Assembly (NCBI GenBank): GCA_905198295.1
Contig: CAJKBW010000015.1
Coordinates: 1-42,659 of the forward strand
Length of the DNA stretch: 42,659 nt
Source of the DNA: an uncultured Oscillospiraceae bacterium
GTDB lineage: Bacteria > Bacillota > Clostridia > Oscillospirales > Acutalibacteraceae
Direction of reading: 5' to 3'
In this document: positions 9,562 through 20,200 of the stretch, in pieces
Position numbering within the stretch: position 1 is the stretch's first letter
Layout of the letters: each line of letters begins with the position of its first letter
Program-made: the position numbers and the translations under genes
The notes under the pieces: generated by a model
Told to the model about the DNA's origin: nothing
Seen by the model: only the letters and a program-made list of their open reading frames with translations
Databases searched by the model: none

Positions 9562-9594
9562 AGCCAAACGCAAACGTAAGGAGCGATGAATCGG

Positions 9595-11670
9595 ATGAAA
9601 AAATTTCTGTGCGCACTGGCCGGCGTTCTGCTGGCGTTGCCCCTTACGGTCCTGTCAGCGTCCGCGAAAACCTTTGTGCCCTATCTTGGCTATGAATACA
9701 ATCAGGAAGAGGAATCGGTGCCCGCGCCGATCGGGTATACACCCGATCGGCTGGTGCTCGGCACCGAAATCGGTGCTGGAGCGTTCAGCAGCCCCACCGA
9801 TATGTGCTTCTATAACGGTGAGCTGTACATCCTGGACGCCGGCAACTCCCGCATCGTCGTCACCGACGCTGAGCTCAACCCCGTGCGGGAGATCGGTGCG
9901 CTGACCTACAACGGCGAGGAACTCACCTACACCGGAGCGCTCGGTCTGTTTGTCGGCCACGACGGCACCATCCTGATCGCCGACACCGATAATCAGCGTA
10001 TTATCGAATGCAAAAACGACGGCACGGTGGTGCAGCTACTCGGCAAGCCGGAAACCTCGATGATCGACGAAGGGCTTGCCTACAAGGTCAAAAAGGTGCT
10101 GCGCGACGACAACGGCGTGACCTATGCGCTGGTGGATGGCATCAACGACGGTGCGGTTACCTACCTGCCTGATGGTTCATTCGGCGGGTTCTTCGCCTCC
10201 AACGAGGTCGAGCAGACCGCTGAGGTAATCCTCAACTACATCTGGCGGCAATTCATGACTGAGGAGCAGATCCGCAATTCCGCCAACGCCTCGCCGCCCT
10301 CCTTCACCAACTTCGACCTCGCCGACAAAGGCTTCGTGTACACCGTCACCCAGTCGGCGGAAAAGGTCTCCGGCGTGCGTCTGCTCAACTTCAAGGGCTC
10401 CAACATCGAATCCGGTGCCGATTACGGCGACCTCGAATGGGACCGCAAGATCCGCGGCTCGATTTCTACCACCTTCGTGGACATCGACGTGGATGACGAG
10501 GATTACCTTTATCTGCTCGACAGCGCGCGCGGCCGGGTGTTCGTCTACACCCGCGAAGGCTCGCTGATGACCGTGTTCGGCGGGCTGGGCGATAAGCTCG
10601 GCACCTTCACGAGCACCCGTGCAGTGGAAACCCACGGCGGAAAGGTGTACGTCCTCGACGATATTCAGGGCAGCATCACCGTTTTCACGCCTACCGATTA
10701 TATGACCGTGATGCGCACGGCCCAGAACCTGCACGACGCCGGCAATTACCTCGACGCCCGGCAGTACTGGGAGCAGGTGCTCGCCATCAACTCCAACAGT
10801 ACCATCGCCTATTATGGTATCGGTTTGGCGCTCGATGAGGCTGGCCAGCACGCCGAGGCGCTGCCGTATTTCCGGCTTGCCTACGCCAACAAAGGCTATT
10901 CCGACGCCTTCAGTGAGGTGCGCAAGGATTTCATCAAGACGAATTTTATCTGGCTGCTGCTTGCGGCGGCCGCGGCGATCGTGGGCATTGTGCTGCTGAC
11001 CCGGCTGCTCAAGCGCCGGTTCGCCCGTGCGAACGCCTATGAGACTTCTGCGCTCGAGCGCAAATACGCGGCGCCGCTGTTCACCCTGTTCCATCCCATC
11101 GACGGCTTCGACTCGCTCAAGCGCAGGAAAGCCTGGTCGGTGCCGCTGGCATTCGGCATGCTCACCATTCTGTTCCTCAGCCTGACCGCCTCCTGGTTCC
11201 TCACCGGCTTCTCCTTTAATGAAAACCGCGCCTCCGATTACAATGTCTTTATTACCCTGCTGCAGGCGTACGGTGTGGCGATCGTGTGGGTGATCGCCAA
11301 CTGGGCAGTATGCACCCTCATCGAGGGAAAGGGGCGTCTGATCGATATCTTTGGCGTTACGGTGTATTCCCTGCTGCCATTTATCGTCTCGCTGCTCGTA
11401 TGCGTGCTGCTTTCCAACGGCATGACCCTGGAGGAGGAAGCTTTCTTGCTGTTCATCCGGGTGTTGGGCATGACGTGGTCCGGAGTGTTGCTGTTCACCG
11501 GGTTTATGAGCATCCACCAGTTCAGTTTTTCCAAAACCGTGCTTTCCTTCCTGCTCACCGTGGCCGGCATCGCCGTAATGATCTTCCTGGCGATCCTGTT
11601 TGTCGGCCTGATGCAGCAGGTGGTCAGCTTTATCCAGTCCATCTGGTCCGAATGGATCACCATGATGTAG
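9595..11670 (+). CDS. NHL-propeller / TPR / YIP1 membrane protein
   Basis: A 691-residue protein. ATG at 9595 is preferred; the ATG at 9586 is only two bases from the AAGGAG site. The signal peptide (MKKFLCALAGVLLALPLTV) is followed by NHL-type repeats to about residue 370 (e.g. PTDMCFYNGELYILDAGNSR, ILIADTDNQRI, YLYLLDSARGRVFVY), which build an extracytoplasmic beta-propeller. About 1.5 TPR units follow (NYLDARQYWEQVLAINSN, then AEALPYFRLAY). A membrane span near 455-475 leads to a C-terminal YIP1 domain with about five hydrophobic helices. Function is unknown. From memory such proteins recur beside DUF5696 proteins and CUT1-type importers in Paenibacillus and Clostridia, which suggests a sensory or scaffold role in polysaccharide uptake; that role is inference. 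Confidence 0.8.
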   Translation: MKKFLCALAGVLLALPLTVLSASAKTFVPYLGYEYNQEEESVPAPIGYTPDRLVLGTEIGAGAFSSPTDMCFYNGELYILDAGNSRIVVTDAELNPVREIGALTYNGEELTYTGALGLFVGHDGTILIADTDNQRIIECKNDGTVVQLLGKPETSMIDEGLAYKVKKVLRDDNGVTYALVDGINDGAVTYLPDGSFGGFFASNEVEQTAEVILNYIWRQFMTEEQIRNSANASPPSFTNFDLADKGFVYTVTQSAEKVSGVRLLNFKGSNIESGADYGDLEWDRKIRGSISTTFVDIDVDDEDYLYLLDSARGRVFVYTREGSLMTVFGGLGDKLGTFTSTRAVETHGGKVYVLDDIQGSITVFTPTDYMTVMRTAQNLHDAGNYLDARQYWEQVLAINSNSTIAYYGIGLALDEAGQHAEALPYFRLAYANKGYSDAFSEVRKDFIKTNFIWLLLAAAAAIVGIVLLTRLLKRRFARANAYETSALERKYAAPLFTLFHPIDGFDSLKRRKAWSVPLAFGMLTILFLSLTASWFLTGFSFNENRASDYNVFITLLQAYGVAIVWVIANWAVCTLIEGKGRLIDIFGVTVYSLLPFIVSLLVCVLLSNGMTLEEEAFLLFIRVLGMTWSGVLLFTGFMSIHQFSFSKTVLSFLLTVAGIAVMIFLAILFVGLMQQVVSFIQSIWSEWITMM

Positions 11671-11688
11671 CGAAAGGAGGCGGGTTTT

Positions 11689-13929
11689 ATGCACAAACGG
11701 ATAGCGGCGCTGTTTGCGGCGCTTTGCGTGTTCGCCCTGACCGCCTTTTCGGTCGGCGCGGCGGACGAGGAACCACCCGCACATACGCCCGGCGTGTTCG
11801 TGCCGCTCGCGCATGAGACACTGCCGCCCTCCGGCGGCGTGCAGACGGGTTATCAGGCGGTCGCTGAAAACGGCGCCTTCGTGCTTTACGCCGACCCCAA
11901 AACCGGCGATTTTGCCCTTGAGGATACCGCTGCCGGCCGGCTGTGGACCAGCGGCCAGTGGGACGTTCTCAATCAGGACAGCCCGGCTTACGACCTCAAT
12001 GTCGGGCGGATCAAAACCGACCTCGTTTCGATGCTGGCGGTCGAGTTCGTGCAGGTAAGCACCATCGCGAGCACCGCTGTGCCCACCAACCAGAACAGCT
12101 ACGCCTACAGCGTGGTTAAGGGCGGCGTTACGGTCGAAACGGTGGAAAACGGCTACCGCGCGTATTACACCTTCGCGGATATCGAGGCGACCGTTCCGGT
12201 GGAGGTTCTGCTCACCGAGGGGGGCATCTCTGCACGGATTATCGGTGACGAGATCCGCATGGGCGAAAAATACTGGATCACCTCCATCCAGCTGCTGCCC
12301 GGCTTCATGGCGGCGGACGACCGGTACGACGACGGCTACCTGTTTGTGCCTTCCGGTTCCGGTGCGCTCATCGACTTAAATGCCGGCCGCGGCGGGCTGA
12401 CCAACTATTCCGAGATGGTATACGGCGACGACGCTGCCCTTGAGGTGGAGGAGTCCACCGGGCCGACCCGGGACATCCTGGTACCGGTCTACGGACTGAA
12501 AGCCGGCGATGACGGCATCACGGCGATCATCACCAAAGGCGACGGGACGGCGAACATTAACGCTGAATCCAATTCCGCCGACACCTCCTTCAGCCGGGTG
12601 TACGCCGAATACGTTACCGCGATTGTGGACGATACCACCCTCTTTGAATCGGATTATTTCAATCAGAGGGTGATCCACGGCATCGAGCAGCGCGAATCAT
12701 TCGGCGATTTCCAGGTGGATTTCACCGTTATGCGCGGGGAGGCCGGCTATGACGAGATGGCCCGCATCTACCGCGAGTACCTCATCGGCGGCGGGCTGGA
12801 GAAAAAAGCGGGCGCTCCCGAGCTGTTTGTCACCCTGTACGGCGCCGCCACCCGCAAGGCCTCGTTCCTCGGCATCCCGTACACCAAGACCTTCGCACTG
12901 ACCAGCTTTTCGGACGCACAGGACATTCTCAGCGACCTGAATGCCTCTGGCGCTGCGGTTTCCTTACAGTACGTCGGCTGGAATAACGGCGGGGTGGAAA
13001 ACAAAAAGGTGGCCTCTAAATTCGCGCCGGTCGGGGTGCTCGGTGGCAAGTCCGGTTACAAGGCGCTCGACACCTTCCTTGACGGTTCCGCCAACACCGC
13101 ATATTTTGATCTCGACCCCATCACTATCCGCAAGTCCGGCGGCGGTTTCTCCGCCCTCTCCGATGTGGTCAAAACCATCTTCAACGTACGCACCCCGCAG
13201 TACAAATACATGCGTTCGGTGTACGTCCCGGTCAACACCGAAAATCCGTGGTACCTGCTCAATTCCGCCAAGGCGCTCGCCGCGGTGGAGAAGTTTGTGA
13301 AAAGCGATTCCTACGGCAACGGGGTGTCGCTGTACGGACCGGGTGAGATGCTGTATTCCGATTTCGGCAAAAACCCCATCAGCCGCGCCGAAACGGTGGA
13401 AAATTACCGTGCCATGTTCGCCGCCCTTGGCGAGCGGCCGGCGGTGGTCAACAGCGGCAACGCCTACACTTACCCGTACGCCGACAAAATCTACGCATTG
13501 CCCACCAGCAGCGACGGCAACGTGCTGTTTTCCCGCAGCGTACCGTTTGTGCAGATGGTGTTGCACGGCTATCTGAGCTATGGCGCCGAGAGCGGCGACG
13601 ACCTGCTCGACTGTATCGCGTTCGGTGCGGCGCCTGCGTTCAGCGGCATCGCGATCGACGATTCCCAGCTGATGGAAACCAGCTTCAACTGGCTGTACGG
13701 CAGCAGCTATGCCAACTGGGCGCAGCAGGCCAAGGACAGCTTTGCGGCTTACAATGAGGTCTACGCTTCGTTGTATGATCAGGCCATTGTCTCCTACGAG
13801 GAGACCGACGGCTTCTCCAAAACCGTATTTGAAAACGGTACAGCGGTGCTGGTCAACCGCTCGGAGCAGCCGATAACGGCCAACGGGGTGGAAGTGCCCG
13901 CCCGCGATTATCGTGTGATAGGAGGATAA
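11689..13929 (+). CDS. Secreted DUF5696 domain protein
   Basis: A 746-residue protein with a strong ribosome site (AAAGGAGG) and a signal peptide ending near SVGAADEE. No membrane anchor or cell-wall signal is visible at the C-terminus, which ends directly before the next permease gene. The body matches the DUF5696 pattern as I know it: an N-terminal beta-sandwich-like part (FVPSGSGALIDLN near residue 222) and a C-terminal TIM-barrel-like part (WNNGGVENKKV; LYGPGEMLYSDF) that resembles glycosidases of the GH66/GH31 style. It may therefore be an uncharacterised glycosidase or a non-catalytic glycan binder. The gene is next to the NHL-YIP1 gene and overlaps the ribosome site of the following permease, so all are probably one operon. 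Confidence 0.78.
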   Translation: MHKRIAALFAALCVFALTAFSVGAADEEPPAHTPGVFVPLAHETLPPSGGVQTGYQAVAENGAFVLYADPKTGDFALEDTAAGRLWTSGQWDVLNQDSPAYDLNVGRIKTDLVSMLAVEFVQVSTIASTAVPTNQNSYAYSVVKGGVTVETVENGYRAYYTFADIEATVPVEVLLTEGGISARIIGDEIRMGEKYWITSIQLLPGFMAADDRYDDGYLFVPSGSGALIDLNAGRGGLTNYSEMVYGDDAALEVEESTGPTRDILVPVYGLKAGDDGITAIITKGDGTANINAESNSADTSFSRVYAEYVTAIVDDTTLFESDYFNQRVIHGIEQRESFGDFQVDFTVMRGEAGYDEMARIYREYLIGGGLEKKAGAPELFVTLYGAATRKASFLGIPYTKTFALTSFSDAQDILSDLNASGAAVSLQYVGWNNGGVENKKVASKFAPVGVLGGKSGYKALDTFLDGSANTAYFDLDPITIRKSGGGFSALSDVVKTIFNVRTPQYKYMRSVYVPVNTENPWYLLNSAKALAAVEKFVKSDSYGNGVSLYGPGEMLYSDFGKNPISRAETVENYRAMFAALGERPAVVNSGNAYTYPYADKIYALPTSSDGNVLFSRSVPFVQMVLHGYLSYGAESGDDLLDCIAFGAAPAFSGIAIDDSQLMETSFNWLYGSSYANWAQQAKDSFAAYNEVYASLYDQAIVSYEETDGFSKTVFENGTAVLVNRSEQPITANGVEVPARDYRVIGG

Positions 13930-13935
13930 CGCCGT

Positions 13936-14838
13936 ATGAAAAAGCCTCATATGACCATCAGCGGGCGCCGGGCGATGACCGGTCGGCTGTTCGTCCTCCC
14001 GTTTTACATCGGCTTCGCCCTGTTCTTCCTCAAGCCCGCCGTCGAATCGCTGACCTTCGCGTTCTCCGACGTGACCATCAAGCGCGGCGGTTTTGATGTG
14101 GTGTTTTCCGGACTGAAAAACCTGCGTTATATTTTTCAGACCGACCCCGATTTTACCAAAAATCTCGTCGCGTCGCTGACATCGCTTCTGTACACCGTGC
14201 CGGTGGTCATCATCGCATCGCTGTTTTTTGCCATTGTGCTCAACGCCAAGTTCCATGGCCGCACGGTGGTGCGCGCGATCTTCTTTCTTCCGGTGATTAT
14301 CGCCTCCGGCGTGGTGATGGAGATCATCAATTCTGACACCTTCGCCTCCGGCCTGATTTCCTCCTCGCAGGGGATGGACGCTGCGGTTTCGGCTTCTTCC
14401 TACGGGCTGACTGAATTGCTCATCCAGATGGGACTGAGCGAGGACATCGTCAGTTACTTCTCCTACATTTCCTCGAACCTCTACGACCTGATGTGGCGCA
14501 CCGGTATCCAGATGATCATCTTCCTTGCCGCGCTGCAGTCCATCTCGCCGGCGCTCTACGAGGCCTCCGCCATCGAGGGGGCTTCCGCGTGGGAGAATTT
14601 CTGGATGATTACCATACCCATGATCGCGCCGATGATCCTCGTCAACATTGTCTATACCATCATTGATACCTTCACCGATTCGGCCAACGTCGTGATGGAT
14701 CAGATCACCACCGTCTTCCGCGACCAGCAGTATTCCCGTGCCGCGGCGATGAGCTGGGTGTATTTCCTGATCATCGGCGTCATCCTCGGCGTAGTGCTGT
14801 TCATCAGTGCACGCTCCGGCCGCAGTAAGAGCAGATAA
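13936..14838 (+). CDS. Sugar ABC transporter permease, MalF-like (system 2)
   Basis: A 300-residue, six-span permease with the EAA loop YEASAIEGASAWENFWMITIP. The ribosome site AGGAGG lies inside the stop region of the DUF5696 gene, so the start follows its stop by six bases. It differs clearly from the system 1 permease, so the second importer is not a recent duplicate. Its longer extracellular loop (about residues 135-175, with SSSQGMDAAVSASSYG) is typical of permeases found with YtcP/LplC-like systems. No ATPase gene is adjacent. Confidence 0.92.
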   Translation: MKKPHMTISGRRAMTGRLFVLPFYIGFALFFLKPAVESLTFAFSDVTIKRGGFDVVFSGLKNLRYIFQTDPDFTKNLVASLTSLLYTVPVVIIASLFFAIVLNAKFHGRTVVRAIFFLPVIIASGVVMEIINSDTFASGLISSSQGMDAAVSASSYGLTELLIQMGLSEDIVSYFSYISSNLYDLMWRTGIQMIIFLAALQSISPALYEASAIEGASAWENFWMITIPMIAPMILVNIVYTIIDTFTDSANVVMDQITTVFRDQQYSRAAAMSWVYFLIIGVILGVVLFISARSGRSKSR

Positions 14839-14850
14839 GGGGGGAGCGCT

Positions 14851-15831
14851 TTGGAACTCAGACAGCTCGCGGGGCACTCTTCCGCTTTCGTCAAAAAGAA
14901 CGCCACTTCCATCCTGTGGAAGGTTTTCCGGGTGTTCCTGCTCATCGGCATCAGCTATATTTTCCTGTTCCCGGTGCTGTATATGGTCAGCATCGCGGTG
15001 CGCTCGCCCGAAACGGTCAACGACCCGAGCGCGGTCTGGATCCCGCGGGGCATCTCGCTCGAAAGCATTAAGACTGCCATCGACATCCTCGATTATCCCC
15101 GCGCCATCAGCGTGACCGCGATCATCGCGATCGGCGGAACCCTCGGTTCGCTGGTGTCCTGCTCACTGGTGGGCTACGGCTTCGCCCGTTTCAAATTCAA
15201 GGAGAGAAACATCGCCTTCGCGCTGGTACTGCTGACCATCATCGTGCCGCCGCAGACGATTATCATTTCTTCCTTCGTCAACTACCGCAACTTTGATTTC
15301 TTCGGTATTCTCAGCCTGCTGCACGCGATCATCCCGGCCGTACCCGATTCGGTCAGCCTGATCAACACGCCGTGGACCTTCATCCTGCCGGCTTTCTTCG
15401 GCAGTGGGCTGCGCGCCGGCCTGTTCATTTACATCTTCCGGCAGTTCTTCGCCGGACTGCCCAAAGATCTCGAGGAGGCGGCCATGATTGACGGCTGCCG
15501 TCCGTTCAAAACCTTCCTGCGGGTGATGCTGCCGCTTGCCCGCTCCGCGATTATTACCGTGCTGCTGTTCTCCTTCGTGTGGCACTGGAACGACTATTAT
15601 CAGGCCACGATGTACTTCAGCAGCAACCAGCCCATTTCGGTGATGCTCAACCAGATGCAGTCGCTTCTGCAGGACGCCAAGCTCTTCAACGTGGTCACCA
15701 ACACGCCGGACGAAATCCGCACCTACCTTCAGGCCGGCTGTCTGCTGACCATCCTGCCGCCTCTGGTTATTTACATATTCACTCAGCGTTTCTTTACTGA
15801 AAGCATTGAAAGAACCGGCATCGTAGGCTGA
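14851..15831 (+). CDS. Sugar ABC transporter permease, MalG-like (system 2)
   Basis: A 326-residue partner permease of about six spans, with the EAA loop EEAAMIDGCRPFKTFLRVMLP. It starts with TTG at 14851, preceded by AAGGGGGGAG; no better in-frame ATG exists near the start of homology. The gene is followed by a 37-base gap and the lipoprotein binding protein, giving the order permease-permease-binding protein, the reverse of system 1. The C-terminus (FTQRFFTESIERTGIVG) is the usual MalG-type ending. Confidence 0.92.
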   Translation: MELRQLAGHSSAFVKKNATSILWKVFRVFLLIGISYIFLFPVLYMVSIAVRSPETVNDPSAVWIPRGISLESIKTAIDILDYPRAISVTAIIAIGGTLGSLVSCSLVGYGFARFKFKERNIAFALVLLTIIVPPQTIIISSFVNYRNFDFFGILSLLHAIIPAVPDSVSLINTPWTFILPAFFGSGLRAGLFIYIFRQFFAGLPKDLEEAAMIDGCRPFKTFLRVMLPLARSAIITVLLFSFVWHWNDYYQATMYFSSNQPISVMLNQMQSLLQDAKLFNVVTNTPDEIRTYLQAGCLLTILPPLVIYIFTQRFFTESIERTGIVG

Positions 15832-15868
15832 CACAAAACCCATCAAAAGAAAAGGAGCAGTGATCCGC

Positions 15869-17215
15869 ATGAAAATGAAAAAATGGCTGACTCTGGCGCT
15901 CGCGGGCGCCATGACCCTGAGCTTTGCAGCGTGCACGCCGGCGGAGAGCGGGGACGACGACGGGAGCAAGGCGCCCGGTACCAGCACCGGCACCGACGTG
16001 TCCCATCCCGCCGACTCGCTGTGGAACAAGACCTTCGAGGGCGTTACCCTCAAACGCCTGCTGTGGTATGAGCCCGGCGATGCTGAAAAAGCTCTCGTCG
16101 ACGCCTTCGAGGAGCGCACCGGCTGCACCATCGAGGACACTGTGGTCGATTTTGAAAACTACAATACAGCGCTGGCCAATTCCATCGCGGCCAACGATCC
16201 GTACGATATCGGCTATATCTACGGTTCGTTCTTCCCCACCCAGATCATCGCCGGCATGTATCAGCCGGTTAACAGCTATATGACGGAGGACAATCTGTTC
16301 GATTCAACCTCTGCCGAGACCATCGCCAACGGTGGCTTCGATATCGGTAAGATGAACTATTACCGCTGGAACGGCAACTACTACGGCTTGTCCTCTTATT
16401 GGGATGTGGACATGATGGTGCTGCTGTACCGCTCCGACCTGATTGTGGAATCCGGCCTGATGACCCCCAACGATTACGTTGCGCAGGGCAACTGGAACCT
16501 CGACACCTTCTATGAACTGGCTTCCAAGCTGACCAACACCGGCCGCAACATGTACGGCTTCTCCGCCGGCGGCGAGAATACCCGCAGCTATGCCGAGTTT
16601 GTGTCTGCCTACGGAACCCAGATCGTCACCTACGACAGCAACGGCGTGCCGTCCCAGAACCTCGGTGATGCCAAGGTGCTCGAAGGCCTCAACTTCATCC
16701 AGAAGCTCACCTACGGCGCGGGCGCGGTTGTCAAACCGGGCGCGGCCGATGTCAGCTTCCGCAAGGGCAACGCAGCGATGGCGATCGATGGTCTGTATGA
16801 GATTCCGAAGATGATGAATGATCCGAATGTCTCTGATGTGGTTAAGAACAACTGGGATATCGCGCCCATTCCGCTCGCAGCGGGCAACGCCGGCGGCGCG
16901 TATCCAACCGACTGGCTCAAGGCTATCGGTATTGTCAACGGCTGCGTTAATCCCGATGCGGTGGCTGCCTTCGCACTGCATATGTCTACCAGCAAGGGCG
17001 ACAACGTCTGGGAGTCGAGCCTGAATGAGGAGCAGCTCGCACGCATCACCCCGTACTATGCCAACATCAACTACGCCAACTATGCATACGGCACCCTCGG
17101 TGAGGATTACGTGACCATGATGGCCAAAATCGCCACCGGAGCCGATATCTCTCAGCTCATCGATGAAAACAAAACCCTTTTCAAGGCCCAGATCGACAAG
17201 GTGATCAACGGATAA
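15869..17215 (+). CDS. ABC sugar-binding lipoprotein (system 2)
   Basis: A 448-residue family 1 solute-binding protein. ATG at 15869 is preferred over GTG at 15860, which is too close to AAAGGAG. The signal peptide ends in the lipobox SFAAC with Cys22, followed by an acidic Ser/Gly linker (ESGDDDGSK), so the mature protein is a membrane-tethered lipoprotein. Hallmarks of the fold include YDIGYIYGSFFPTQII, WDVDMMVLLYRSDLI, and RKGNAAMAIDGLYEI. It should deliver an oligosaccharide to the two preceding permeases. It is much shorter than the binding protein of system 1, which suggests that the two importers divide ligands by size or decoration. Confidence 0.92.
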   Translation: MKMKKWLTLALAGAMTLSFAACTPAESGDDDGSKAPGTSTGTDVSHPADSLWNKTFEGVTLKRLLWYEPGDAEKALVDAFEERTGCTIEDTVVDFENYNTALANSIAANDPYDIGYIYGSFFPTQIIAGMYQPVNSYMTEDNLFDSTSAETIANGGFDIGKMNYYRWNGNYYGLSSYWDVDMMVLLYRSDLIVESGLMTPNDYVAQGNWNLDTFYELASKLTNTGRNMYGFSAGGENTRSYAEFVSAYGTQIVTYDSNGVPSQNLGDAKVLEGLNFIQKLTYGAGAVVKPGAADVSFRKGNAAMAIDGLYEIPKMMNDPNVSDVVKNNWDIAPIPLAAGNAGGAYPTDWLKAIGIVNGCVNPDAVAAFALHMSTSKGDNVWESSLNEEQLARITPYYANINYANYAYGTLGEDYVTMMAKIATGADISQLIDENKTLFKAQIDKVING

Positions 17216-17239
17216 GCGTTCAACGGAAGGAGAACGGAT

Positions 17240-20200
17240 ATGGCACAGAAAATCAGCAAAAAGGTAATTGCCTGCATTCTGGTGCTGGCCTTTGTGCTCC
17301 AGAGCATACCGCTGATGCTGTTTATGGTATCCGGCGCCGGCGGACAGGTGGATCTGCTGCAGACCCATCTGGCTTCCTCGCGCGGGGTGAGATATTTCCC
17401 GGGCAACGGTACGGTGGATTATAGCTCCAGCCAGGTTACGGCGGCAAAAATCAGCAGCTGGCTCGACGGCAATACCGTAAACGGTGAGGACGTCAACAGC
17501 GGCCCCACCTGGAACCCGCCGCAGTGGCACGGCGTGGAGTTCACGCTCGACAGCGTGCTCCAGGCCGATCGGCTGACCATTTATGCCGGTCTGGCAGCGT
17601 ATCCGGACACGTACTGCGTATATGCGTCCGATTCGCCGGATACCCTGTACAGCCCTGACAGTCTGGTCGACGACAACGTGAGCAGCTGCACGGGTGATGC
17701 GCGCGACGTGGAGATCGGCCGGCCGGTCAAATATGTGGCCGTGCTGTTCAATGGCGAGGTCGATTACCACCGCCCGAAGGAGTTCCAACTGTGGGGCGAG
17801 GGCGGCGCTGAGTCGGTGAAGTTGGAGAACCTGTTCCACCGCGAGGACGGGAGCAATGCGATCGAATCCTCACGCGGGGTGAGATATTTCCCGGGCAACG
17901 GCACGGTGGATTACAGCTCCAGCCAGGTTACAGCGGCAAAAATCAGCAGCTGGATCGACGGTGATACCGTAAACGGTGAGGACGTCAACAGCGGCCCCAC
18001 CTGGAACCCGCCGCAGTGGCACGGTGTGGAGTTCGCGCTCAGCGGCGTGTTTAAGGCCGACCGGCTGACCATTTATGCCGGTCTGGCAGCATACCCGGAT
18101 ACCTACTGCGTGTATGCGTCCGATTCGCTGGATACCCTGTACAGCTCCGACAGCCTGGTCAGCGACAGCGTGAGCGGCTGTACCGGCGGGGCGCGCGATG
18201 TAAAAATCGGCCGTTCGGTTAAATATGTGGCCGTACTGTTCAACGGCCAGGATGACTACCATCGCCCGAAGGAGTTTCAGCTGTGGTGCGAGGTGGAGGG
18301 CGACGAGCCGGTGCAGACTGAAAACCTGTTCCGCCGTCCGGATGGAAGCAACGCGATCGCAAACTCCCGCGGGATTGCGATGAATGCCGCTTCGGGCTAT
18401 GTGCAGAACAAGGATTCCATTACCAACGCCATCGGCGCGCTGACCGACGGGAATACGGCGCAGCACAACGACTGGCCGACCGCTACCGAATGGTATTACG
18501 GGGCGGAATACACCCTTGACGCGAGCTATCCCCTCGATCATCTGACCATCTATTCAGCGCTCGATGGACTGCCGGACAGCTACCGGGTATATGCGTCGGA
18601 AAACGCGGAGGATTTGTATAAGGCCGAAAGCGTTGTCGCAGACGGTATTCAGGCGGTCTTCGACAGACCGGTAGATGTAAAAATCGGCAAAACGGCGAAG
18701 TATGTCGCGATTATCGGTCTGGCCACCAGCGGCAACACCCGTCCGAAGGAGTTCGAGCTCTATAACGAGATAAAGGATGAGCCGGTACAGACCGAAAACC
18801 TGTTCCGCCGTCCGGATGGAAGCAATGCGATCGCAAACTCCCGCGGGATTGCGATGAATGCCGCTTCGGGCTATGTGCAGAACAAGGATTCCATCACCAA
18901 TGCTATCGGTGCGCTGACCGACGGGAATACGACGCAGCACAACGACTGGCCGACTTCAACGGAATGGTATTATGGGGCGGAATACACCCTCGACGCAAGC
19001 TATCCCCTTGATCATTTGACCATATACGCGGCGCTTGACGGCCTGCCGGACAGCTACCGGGTATATGCGTCCGAAGCCCTTGAAGATCTGTATAAGGCCG
19101 AAAGCGTTGTCGCAGACGGCGTTCAGGTCACCTTCGATACGCCGGCGGAAGTGGAAATCGGCAAAACGGCGAAGTACATCGCGATTATTGGCTTAGCCAC
19201 CAGCGGCAACACCCGCCCGAAGGAGTTCGAGCTCTACGGCAGCGTAGAGACAACCGAGCCGTCGGATACCGAAAACCTGTTCCACAAGGCGGACGGGAGC
19301 AATGTGATCGAGGCCTCCCGCGGAATTACGATGAACATCGCGAGCGGCAATGTTAAGGATAAAGCCACCATTGATCAGACGGTCATCGGCGGGTTGATTG
19401 ACGGCAACCTTACCGACAAATACGACCTGCCAACCTCAAACGAGTGGTATTACGGCGTGGAGTTCAGCCTAGACGGCGAATACTACGCTGACCACCTGAC
19501 CATTTATGCGGCATCCGATCCGGCAGATACCTACCGGGTGTACGCGTCTGCGACGCTCGGCGCCCTGTATACGGCGGACAGCCTGGTCGCGGATGGCGTG
19601 TCGGTGCCGGCAAACACCGCGACCGATGTGGAAATCGGCAGGAACATCCGCTATATCGCGGTGCTGAGCACGGTGACGTCCGGCAATGCCCGCCCGACCG
19701 AGTTCCAGCTGTGGGGCGGCGAGAAGAAGGAGCAGCCGGATACCGGCGCTAAAAAGGTGCTCACCATCGGCAACAGCTTCTCGGAGAATGCCTCCATCTA
19801 TGCCACCGAGATCGCACGGGCACAAGGCTATGACCTGACCTTTGCGTATTTGAAGCTCTCGAGTGGCACCATCGATCAGCACTGGCAGAACGCGCAGACG
19901 AACAACGGTGTGTACAAGTTCACCTACACCGATTCTGCCGGCCGGCACAACATCAAAAATGAGGGCGCCGGCGGCGCGACCATTCAGGAAGCGCTCGAAT
20001 ACATGGACTGGGACATTATCGTGCTCCAGCAGGGCAGTACTGCCTCCCACGACTATGCAACCTACGGCAACCTCGGCAATCTGATCAATTATGTACAGCG
20101 GTTCTGTCCGGATGCTGAGCTGATGATCCACGAGACGTGGAGCTGGGCCAACTGGCCGGCGGAACGGTTTGATGATATTGAGGCTGCCTACCACCGCGCC

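Noticed and set aside
7495..9573. A 692-codon open frame on the minus strand opposite the surface GH5 gene
   Set aside because: It mirrors the GC-rich codon pattern of the plus-strand gene, has no ribosome site and no recognisable domain. Similar mirror frames occur opposite the binding protein (2693-3826, 4070-5587), DUF5696 (12964-14877) and gpmI (31307-33628).
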